Below the pieces are notes generated by a model. It was not told the DNA's origin, searched no databases, and saw only the letters and a list, made by a program, of their open reading frames with translations. 10,892 bases of DNA from Desulfobacteraceae bacterium. GTDB taxonomy: Bacteria > Desulfobacterota > Desulfobacteria > Desulfobacterales > UBA5616. Position 1 is the stretch's first letter, and each line of letters starts with the position of its first letter. Shown piece after piece: positions 6,281 through 10,892 of the stretch. The stretch spans positions 1 through 10,892 of the forward strand of contig JAUXEW010000077.1 in assembly GCA_030620375.1 (NCBI GenBank), written 5' to 3'. The translations under genes were made by a program, and so were the position numbers.

Positions 6281-7279
6281 TCAGGGTTTTATCAAGACCG
6301 CCATCTCCTCACCGCGCTCAAGTGCTGCAAAGGCTTCATTGATCTTCTCAAGCGGCATTATGGCCGATATCAATGGATCAATTTTAACTTTTCCTCTCTT
6401 AATCAGGTCGATTGCAATTAAAAATGGATCCGATCGAGGTTCCCAGGTATCCGGTGTTCCGGAAAGCATCCCCATGACATTTAGGTTTTTCAACATAATC
6501 GTGTTAAAATCGATTTCCAAATTCTCTAAATAGGTCGACATAATAACGGCTTTTCCATGGCTCGGAAGCATCTCCATCATTTTTCGATTGGCTTCGGGGT
6601 TACCCGTACAATCATAGACGATATCCGGACCGTATCCGCCCGTCAGTTCTTGGATCTTTTGTACAACATCTTCATTCCTGGCATCAATGACCTCATCAGC
6701 ACCAATTTCTTTTGCCTTTTCCAACCTCAAATCCGACACTTCCGTTATAATTACCTTTCTAGCCCCTGCTGCCTTCGCACTTTGTAGCGTAAACAAACCG
6801 ATGGTTCCGGCACCCTGAATCACCACCACATCTCCCAAAACCATCTGGGATCTCCTAATGACGTCTACCGTTACGGATAGCGGCTCAATCAATGCCGCTT
6901 GCTCATCGGTAACCTCTTCCGGCAGCACGTAAACCTGATCCGACACCGTGAATTCGCCATATCCACCGGCGCCTCGCGCGGTAACCCGGTCTCCCACCTT
7001 GCAATTCTCCATACCGGGCCCGATTTCCACAACTTCTCCGCAATACTGATGTCCCAGAATAAAATGGGCTGGAATTCCCCCGAAGGCTTCGCTAACCGCC
7101 TTTAGTGTTGCCTTTCCTTTCGGATCCTCCGGCTCCCAATCCCATTCGTACAAATGTACATCCGACCCGCAAATCGAACAGTAACGGACCTGAATAACCG
7201 CTACGCCCTCAACAGCCTCGGGCCTGGTTACTTCCTTGACCACAAAATTTCCGGCACTTTCAAAGACAGCCTGTTTCAT
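6281..7279 (-). CDS. zinc-dependent alcohol dehydrogenase (MDR family), no structural zinc loop
   Basis: A 332-residue medium-chain dehydrogenase/reductase. Catalytic zinc ligands are Cys37 (CSICGSD), His77 with Glu82 (GHQYCGE) and Glu132 (EPLSV). The Rossmann fingerprint is GAGTIG (156-161), and an acidic Glu180 ends the second strand, favouring NAD over NADP. The four-Cys structural zinc lobe is absent: the region after GDRVT is a short ARGAGGYGEF link. A Trp/Glu-rich insertion follows the first Cys loop (about 44-70). It should oxidise a secondary alcohol, sugar alcohol or hydroxy acid; the substrate is unknown. The ATG at 7279 is chosen over one at 7291 because a GGGG site precedes it by six bases, while the upstream ATG has none. 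It is the first gene of the minus-strand array. Confidence 0.88.
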   Translation of the reverse strand: MKQAVFESAGNFVVKEVTRPEAVEGVAVIQVRYCSICGSDVHLYEWDWEPEDPKGKATLKAVSEAFGGIPAHFILGHQYCGEVVEIGPGMENCKVGDRVTARGAGGYGEFTVSDQVYVLPEEVTDEQAALIEPLSVTVDVIRRSQMVLGDVVVIQGAGTIGLFTLQSAKAAGARKVIITEVSDLRLEKAKEIGADEVIDARNEDVVQKIQELTGGYGPDIVYDCTGNPEANRKMMEMLPSHGKAVIMSTYLENLEIDFNTIMLKNLNVMGMLSGTPDTWEPRSDPFLIAIDLIKRGKVKIDPLISAIMPLEKINEAFAALERGEEMAVLIKP

Positions 7280-7335
7280 AATTAACCCCATATTTTAAGT
7301 AAAAACTTCTACACTACAATTTGGAGATAAACGGA

Positions 7336-7361
7336 TGAACCTTTAAACAGCTTATGGTTCA
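7336..7361. other. inverted repeat in the dehydrogenase leader
   Basis: TGAACC (7336-7341) and GGTTCA (7356-7361) form a perfect 6-bp inverted repeat with a 14-nt spacer. It lies between the candidate minus-strand promoter at 7395-7424 and the dehydrogenase start, so it would be a short leader hairpin or an operator half-site pair. Six bases is short and chance is possible. Confidence 0.3.
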
Positions 7362-7394
7362 GAAATGAGTTGAAAAATTTTTTAGACCGTGATC

Positions 7395-7424
7395 TATATA
7401 GTCCACTTCATTAACTGAGGTCAA
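7395..7424 (-). promoter_or_regulatory. candidate sigma70-type promoter for the minus-strand array
   Basis: On the minus strand, TTGACC (7419-7424) is followed after 18 bases by TATATA (7395-7400), giving a leader of about 110 nt before the dehydrogenase ATG. The -10 is palindromic. A plus-strand TTGAAA at 7370-7375 lies 19 bases from the same TATATA, so weak overlapping divergent transcription toward the crotonase gene is possible. Confidence 0.45.
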
Positions 7425-7504
7425 TCCATTTTTTTGCTCTCGTAATGCGAAAGTAAACCACCGCATGCACAGCAAGGAAAATGGAGGGATAATCGTAACT
7501 ACTC

Positions 7505-7567
7505 GGATGTATAGACTGGCGGTTTATGGCTGTCAGGGAGCTTCAGCCTTCAACCTTCACAGTCTAT
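7505..7567 (+). other. potentially folded mRNA leader of the crotonase gene
   Basis: ATAGACTG (7511-7518) pairs perfectly with CAGTCTAT (7560-7567), and inside it GGCTG (7528-7532) pairs with CAGCC (7544-7548). The outer stem can alternatively extend as GGAT plus AGACTG pairing with CAGTCT plus ATCC, leaving a 4-nt bulge. The element ends 10 nt before the GGAG ribosome-binding site at 7578-7581, so it is well placed to influence translation. I do not recognise it as a known riboswitch class. It also counts against the upstream in-frame ATG at 7526 as the true start. Confidence 0.45.
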
Positions 7568-7588
7568 CCAAAGGTATGGAGCTTATGT

Positions 7589-8383
7589 ATGGACTATACA
7601 AATCTTACCATTGAACGTCGTGGCCATATTGCCGTGGTTACCTTAAACCGGCCGGAGAAACTAAACAGCCTGAGTCACGAACTTATGGAAGAAATTGAAG
7701 CGCTGACGGAGGAACTTCGTAAGGATGTTGAAACGCGAGTTGTAATATTCACCGGTGCCGGAAAACACTTCAGTGCGGGGGTAGACTTAACCGATTCCCA
7801 TCGATCCGCGTCGGCTGAACAACCCATGCTTGCCAGGCTGCGAGAATCCCACATCGGCCCCCGCATGCTTCGAAAGCTACTGGAAATTGACCAAATTACC
7901 ATTGCGGCTATCAATGGCGCCGCGCTGGGTGGCGGGGCATGTATGGTGTCTGCGCTGGACTTTCGAATTGGGGCGGAAGACTGCCTTGTCGGCTATCCGG
8001 AATGCGGATTAGGAATGAGCCTTAGCTGGGTTTCAGTGCCCTTGTGTGTCCACTTAATAGGCCCCGCCCGAGCCAAACGCTTTATCATACTCGCTGAAAA
8101 AGAATCCGCCCAAACCTTGCTCGAGTGGGGATTTTTAGATGAAATCGTGCCAAAAGAAAAATTGGTGGACAGGGCCATGGCAATGGCCGAGCGTTATGCG
8201 GCAATGCCCCCTATGCCGGCTCAAATGATCAAGCGCAGCATCAATGCCGTATCTACCGCTCTTGACCGGGAAATCATGCACATGGATATGGACCAGCTGG
8301 CACTAACCGCCACAACCGGGGATTACCGGGAGGGGATATCCGCATTTTTTGAAAAACGAAAACCGGTCTTCAAAGGCAACTAG
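7589..8383 (+). CDS. crotonase-family enzyme (enoyl-CoA hydratase/isomerase-like)
   Basis: A 264-residue crotonase-fold protein. Both oxyanion-hole segments are present: HFSAGVDL (60-67) and NGAALGGGACMVSALD (109-124), plus LNRPEKLNSL (19-28) near the N-terminus. Aligned with rat enoyl-CoA hydratase, the Glu164 position is retained (Glu138 in YPECGLG), but the Glu144 position is Cys118. It may therefore be an isomerase, dehydratase-like or other crotonase rather than a classical syn-hydratase. The ATG at 7589 is chosen because GGAG stands seven bases upstream; the in-frame ATG at 7526 has no good site and would lie inside a possible leader hairpin. The gene is divergent from the dehydrogenase/CoA-ligase array and converges on the ATPase genes. 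Substrate acyl group unknown. Confidence 0.88.
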   Translation: MDYTNLTIERRGHIAVVTLNRPEKLNSLSHELMEEIEALTEELRKDVETRVVIFTGAGKHFSAGVDLTDSHRSASAEQPMLARLRESHIGPRMLRKLLEIDQITIAAINGAALGGGACMVSALDFRIGAEDCLVGYPECGLGMSLSWVSVPLCVHLIGPARAKRFIILAEKESAQTLLEWGFLDEIVPKEKLVDRAMAMAERYAAMPPMPAQMIKRSINAVSTALDREIMHMDMDQLALTATTGDYREGISAFFEKRKPVFKGN

Positions 8384-8395
8384 CGAAACGTTTCG
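8384..8395. other. 12-bp perfect palindrome after the crotonase stop
   Basis: CGAAACGTTTCG directly follows the TAG stop. It resembles the centre of LacI/PurR-type operators, but it lies between convergent genes, where no promoter is expected. As RNA it would make only a tight, unstable hairpin, so it could be a binding site, a repeat boundary or chance. Confidence 0.4.
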
Positions 8396-8396
8396 T

Positions 8397-8423
8397 AAAT
8401 AGTGTCCATCCAGAAATGGTCAT
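8397..8423 (+). repeat. dispersed repeat C, copy 2
   Basis: The core ATAGTGTCCATCCAGAAAT matches the minus-strand reading of 3768-3786 with transitions only. It starts 15 nt after the crotonase stop and fills most of the 44-bp convergent gap before the ATPase gene ends. Confidence 0.55.
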
Positions 8424-8427
8424 CAGT

Positions 8428-9294
8428 TCAAAGCCCTATCTCAATTGATATGCCATCCCATATTTTTTCCACCGCTTTCCCTGCTTTTGAGTTAGAATTA
8501 TATTCAAAAACAGTCTGACCTTGAACCATAGCGTGGGTGAATGTCGGGTCAAATGGAATATACCCTAAAACGGGGAGATGGTGCTTTTTTGAAAATCTCT
8601 CTATAGCCTGCGTCGCCTCTAAGTTAAGATCATATTTATTGATGCAGACCATCGCCGGCACTTTAAAATGGGCAGATAACTGAACAACACGCTCCATGTC
8701 GTGCTTGCCGGAAACCGTCGGTTCGGTGACAATAAGGACGGCATCGGCGCCACCAATAGAAGCGATAACCGGACAGCCTATTCCCGGAGGACCGTCAGTG
8801 AGAATGAGATCAAGACTATTCTCCTCGGCAAGCTGTTTGGCTTTTTGCCGAACCAGAGTTACCAGTTTTCCCGAATTCTCTTCTGCTATTCCCAGCCTTG
8901 CATGAACCATAGGGCCGAATCGGGTATCAGAGACAAACCATTCGCCGCAATTATCCTCCGGAAAGTCAATTGCATTTTCAGGGCAACAGTATACACAAAC
9001 ACCACAACCCTCGCATGCAATTGAATCCACCTCAAACTCGTCGCTTATAGCATCCCATCTGCATAGCTCCGTACAAGTGCCGCAGCCGGTGCATCTGTCT
9101 TTATTGATCATCGCCGTATGGCCGGAAAAAAAATCATGCCGGTCGATCACAGCGGGATTCATAATCAGATGAAGATCAGCGGCATCTACATCCGCATCAC
9201 AAAGCACCTTTTTTTGAGCAAGTGAAGCAAATGCAGCGATTAAGCTGGTTTTTCCGGTCCCGCCTTTTCCACTTATAATAATCAATTCTTTCAT
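8428..9294 (-). CDS. MinD-superfamily ATPase with inserted 2[4Fe-4S] ferredoxin domain (second of pair)
   Basis: A 288-residue cytosolic P-loop ATPase of the SIMIBI/MinD class. The deviant Walker A is GKGGTGKT (9-16), with signature Lys10; DADVDAADLH (33-42) is the switch region; and DGPPGIGCP (167-175) is the Walker B/switch II. A bacterial-type ferredoxin domain is inserted at about 60-113: C68-x2-C71-x2-C74-x3-C78, and C94-x2-C97-x2-C100-x3-C104-Pro. Proteins of this group are common in anaerobes and are thought to couple ATP hydrolysis to electron transfer or metal-cluster handling; the partner is not known. Its ATG overlaps the stop of the paralogue upstream as TAATG, so the two are probably made in equal amounts and may heterodimerise. 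It lacks a MinD membrane-targeting helix, so a cell-division role is unlikely. Confidence 0.92.
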   Translation of the reverse strand: MKELIIISGKGGTGKTSLIAAFASLAQKKVLCDADVDAADLHLIMNPAVIDRHDFFSGHTAMINKDRCTGCGTCTELCRWDAISDEFEVDSIACEGCGVCVYCCPENAIDFPEDNCGEWFVSDTRFGPMVHARLGIAEENSGKLVTLVRQKAKQLAEENSLDLILTDGPPGIGCPVIASIGGADAVLIVTEPTVSGKHDMERVVQLSAHFKVPAMVCINKYDLNLEATQAIERFSKKHHLPVLGYIPFDPTFTHAMVQGQTVFEYNSNSKAGKAVEKIWDGISIEIGL

Positions 9295-10145
9295 TAAAGG
9301 GTGGCTCCATCACTCACAATTTTTTCAATCTCATGATATAAAGCACAAAATTTTTCTTTATATTCCGGCATCTCTTCCACCAAAACCTTTCCCTTTGAGT
9401 AAGCCTCGGCAATTTGCCTGTCAAAAGGTATCTCCATGAGTATCGGCAAACCCTCATTTTGCGCGTATGCCTTAACCTTACCATCGCCGATACCGGAACG
9501 ATTAATAACCAACCCTCTCGGAATATCCAGGAGTTTAACCGCCTCCACAGCCAATTTCAAATCGTGCAAACCGAATGGCGTCGGTTCAGTGACCAGCAAA
9601 ACAAAATCAGTCCCTCTCATGGAAGTGATCACAGGGCAGGATGTGCCCGGAGGTGCGTCGATAATCGTGATCTTCCCGGGATCCGCAACAGAACGAACCC
9701 GTCGGATCAAAGGCGGCGACATGGCTTCACCGACTCTCAGCTTCCCATAGATAAACTCTAATTTCCCTAAAGTGCCTTTCTGAATAACCCCTAATTCTCT
9801 CCCTTCTTCCCTAATGGCATTTTCCGGGCAAACCACCATGCACCCCCCGCAACTGTGGCAAAGCTCAGGGAATATCATGACGGTTTCCCCGATTACGACA
9901 ATGGCCTTAAACTGGCATATTTCACTGCATTTTCCACAGCCGTTACACTTCTGATCATCTACCTCTGGGACCGGCGTGGTAACGGTTTCAACATCACCAT
10001 ATTTCGGATTGATAAAAAGATGGCAATTCGGTTCTTCGACATCGCAGTCCAGCAGCTGAACATCAGCGCTAAGTGACAAGGCCAGATTGGTTGCCATCAT
10101 CGTTTTGCCGGTTCCGCCTTTTCCACTGGCAATACTTATAATCAT
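9294..10145 (-). CDS. MinD-superfamily ATPase with inserted 2[4Fe-4S] ferredoxin domain (first of pair)
   Basis: A 283-residue paralogue of the next gene with the same layout. Walker A is GKGGTGKT (8-15); switch region is DCDVEEPNCHLF (33-44); DAPPGTSCP (163-171) is Walker B/switch II. The inserted ferredoxin domain spans about 60-112: C67-x2-C70-x2-C73-x3-C77, and C96-x2-C99-x2-C102-x3-C106-Pro. The segment after the clusters (115-150) differs from the partner, which hints at different contact surfaces within a heterodimer. An AGAGAG site lies about eight bases before the ATG. It follows the CGGC-domain gene by 82 bp and overlaps its paralogue by one base (TAATG). Inferred role: ATP-gated electron or metallocluster transfer in the cytosol, possibly serving the Cys-rich protein encoded just upstream. 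Confidence 0.92.
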   Translation of the reverse strand: MIISIASGKGGTGKTMMATNLALSLSADVQLLDCDVEEPNCHLFINPKYGDVETVTTPVPEVDDQKCNGCGKCSEICQFKAIVVIGETVMIFPELCHSCGGCMVVCPENAIREEGRELGVIQKGTLGKLEFIYGKLRVGEAMSPPLIRRVRSVADPGKITIIDAPPGTSCPVITSMRGTDFVLLVTEPTPFGLHDLKLAVEAVKLLDIPRGLVINRSGIGDGKVKAYAQNEGLPILMEIPFDRQIAEAYSKGKVLVEEMPEYKEKFCALYHEIEKIVSDGATL

Positions 10146-10191
10146 ATAATGAGCTCTCTTTTATACTTTCTTCAGACACTTATCCCTAGGG

Positions 10192-10237
10192 TTATCATTA
10201 AGCCGGAAATTTCACGAAATATTGAGGTTAATGATAA
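10192..10237. other. 10-bp inverted repeat between the CGGC and ATPase genes
   Basis: TTATCATTAA (10192-10201) and TTAATGATAA (10228-10237) are perfect inverse complements with a 26-nt spacer that itself holds ATTTC/GAAAT (10209-10220). One arm overlaps the stop codon of the CGGC gene. There is no T-run, so it is more likely an operator or an RNA processing/attenuation hairpin that sets the ratio of the two parts of the operon. Confidence 0.5.
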
Positions 10238-10572
10238 TCATGCGTACCCAAAACAACCTTTACCCCCGTCTTGTCCTCAAGCATTTTGGCCATTTCTTCC
10301 GCATCTGAGTATGGACAGCCCGGTTTGGCATTTACCAGACAAGAGCTAAGATAAATCGCATCGGGCCTGATCTCCGATAATTTAATTGCCATCCCCACAT
10401 TGGATATAAGCGGTCTCCCCGGACATTCGCATTTGACAAAGGTGATTACCTGACTCGGCGCTTCAAATTTTCCCTCTCCCAATGCTGCGGCCTTGAGGCA
10501 TCGCCATTCACCAGGGCATCCGTATCCACTATCCATGTATGCCCCACAACCAATAACCATTACTTTCTCCAT
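10228..10572 (-). CDS. CGGC-domain protein (putative metal-binding)
   Basis: A 114-residue soluble protein resembling the CGGC domain (DUF1847-neighbour type small Cys-rich family, Pfam CGGC). The hallmark CGGCPGRP appears as CECPGRP (C48 is followed by E49, C50, then PGRP). Further cysteines are C9 (GCG), C19, C25, C78 (SSC) and C86 (GCPY), and the chain ends with a GTH motif and two late histidines. The family is predicted to bind metal; no reaction is established. A strong GGAGGA site precedes the ATG. It is the first gene of the minus-strand unit that continues with two ferredoxin-bearing ATPases, a context that suggests metal or redox cofactor handling. The change from CGGC to CEC at the signature is unusual but keeps two of the cysteines. 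Confidence 0.82.
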   Translation of the reverse strand: MEKVMVIGCGAYMDSGYGCPGEWRCLKAAALGEGKFEAPSQVITFVKCECPGRPLISNVGMAIKLSEIRPDAIYLSSCLVNAKPGCPYSDAEEMAKMLEDKTGVKVVLGTHDYH

Positions 10573-10594
10573 TTTATCCTCCTCATTTAATTAT

Positions 10595-10653
10595 TATCGA
10601 GGCTTCCCGTTCCGTTTCAATGGGCCTAAAGCGGCACGGGCTTCCCTCCGATA
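10595..10653 (-). ncRNA. long imperfect hairpin in the leader of the CGGC gene
   Basis: In the minus-strand transcript TATCG (10649-10653) pairs with CGATA (10595-10599), then AGG with CCT, then after a GAAG/AAG internal loop a 9-bp arm (10632-10640 with 10606-10614) with one mismatch, then TTT/AAA and a roughly 10-nt terminal loop. GGGAAGCC occurs on both sides of the loop. The element ends about 22 nt before the start codon. I do not recognise it as a known riboswitch; a regulatory leader element or a small palindromic repeat fits. Confidence 0.5.
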
Positions 10654-10682
10654 CCTTTGCAAAACGCCCCTTGATGCACAAG

Positions 10683-10712
10683 AAATCAGTGCGGATCTCG
10701 TAAAAAATCAGT
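10683..10712 (-). promoter_or_regulatory. direct octamer repeat near the predicted transcript start
   Basis: AAATCAGT occurs at 10683-10690 and 10705-10712, a 22-nt period (about two helical turns), just downstream of the predicted minus-strand start site. This is the spacing expected for a tandem repressor site, but eight bases is short. Confidence 0.3.
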
Positions 10713-10723
10713 CAATTTGGTTT

Positions 10724-10751
10724 AATATATATTTTTATTTTGCTTTGTCAA
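10724..10751 (-). promoter_or_regulatory. sigma70-type promoter for the CGGC/ATPase operon
   Basis: On the minus strand a perfect TTGACA (10746-10751) is followed after 16 bases by TATATT (10724-10729), with an A/T-rich spacer. The predicted start is near 10717, giving a leader of about 145 nt that contains the octamer repeats and the long hairpin. Confidence 0.65.
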
Positions 10752-10771
10752 CGTTATGGCCACCTCTCTAA

Positions 10772-10806
10772 CCTAAGGGCTCACTCAAAAATAACTTCAC
10801 ATTTTG
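10772..10806 (-). repeat. dispersed repeat A, copy 2
   Basis: The segment 10786-10806 is the exact inverse complement of 754-774 (21 nt), with weaker similarity continuing to 10772. It lies just upstream of the CGGC-operon promoter. Confidence 0.6.
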
Positions 10807-10892
10807 AATGCCGATGCCTCTCGCCTGGCTGCGTTGCGAAAACTCGAAATATACTTGAACGGCAATCCTTTAAGTTCCCTCCCCCTTGATGG

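Larger units (their letters stand above)
10573..10892. other. 320-bp noncoding region with promoter, leader and repeat
   Basis: No convincing gene is seen on either strand. It holds the promoter, octamer repeats, leader hairpin and repeat A copy 2 described separately. The remaining bases, 10807-10892, show no clear feature. Confidence 0.6.

Noticed and set aside
7526..7588. N-terminal extension of the crotonase from ATG 7526
   Set aside because: No ribosome-binding site, residues not crotonase-like, and the stretch holds nested inverted repeats; ATG 7589 has GGAG at seven bases.
8428..10145. True MinD (division) or NifH (nitrogenase reductase) identity for the two ATPases
   Set aside because: No C-terminal membrane helix, no NifH inter-subunit cluster cysteines, and both carry an inserted two-cluster ferredoxin domain.
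10595..10653. Cobalamin riboswitch for the CGGC leader
   Set aside because: GGGAAGCC superficially recalls part of the B12 box, but the CCCGCAACTG-type core is missing and the pairing pattern differs.
10651..10668. ATACCTTTGCAAAACGCC resembling an IS5-type terminal inverted repeat
   Set aside because: Only one end-like sequence is present, with no matching inverse copy, transposase or target duplication in the window.

Overview
The window looks like a chromosomal segment from an anaerobic deltaproteobacterium (Desulfobacterota, probably a sulfate reducer of the Desulfobacterales type). This is inferred from gene content: a corrinoid methyltransferase module, an NDP-forming acyl-CoA synthetase alpha subunit, paired MinD-type ATPases with inserted 2[4Fe-4S] ferredoxin domains, a CGGC-domain protein, moderate GC, and short repeats dispersed between genes. 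No rRNA, tRNA, CRISPR array or transposase gene was seen.

Left edge (1-785): the 3' part of an alpha/beta hydrolase gene on the + strand, cut by the window start, then a short convergent gap made of repeat-like pieces.

Central minus-strand array (7279 down to 783): a zinc alcohol dehydrogenase, an NDP-forming acyl-CoA synthetase alpha subunit, a MtaA/CmuA-like (URO-D fold) methyltransferase, a 245-bp gap with repeats and a hairpin, a corrinoid protein, a MetH-type reactivation protein overlapping it by 4 nt, an RdmC-like alpha/beta hydrolase and a small Cys-rich TIGR04076-like protein. A candidate sigma70 promoter lies at 7395-7424. The methyltransferase, corrinoid protein and reactivator form a corrinoid methyl-transfer (probably demethylation) unit. 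The dehydrogenase and CoA ligase subunit suggest that the demethylated product or carbon skeleton is oxidised and handled as a CoA thioester. The substrate cannot be read from the sequence.

Divergent gene (7589-8383, +): a crotonase-family enzyme (enoyl-CoA hydratase/isomerase-like) preceded by a potentially folded leader. It fits the CoA theme but lacks one of the two hydratase glutamates.

Right block (10572 down to 8428, minus): a CGGC-domain protein and two MinD/ferredoxin ATPases, the last two joined by a TAATG stop/start overlap. Upstream are a good sigma70-like promoter (10724-10751), a repeated octamer near the predicted transcript start, and a roughly 59-nt imperfect hairpin in the leader. 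Role: probably redox-linked or metallocofactor-related ATPases; the exact target is unknown.

The noncoding gaps contain at least three short sequence families, each present twice within 11 kb, which points to dispersed repeats in this genome.
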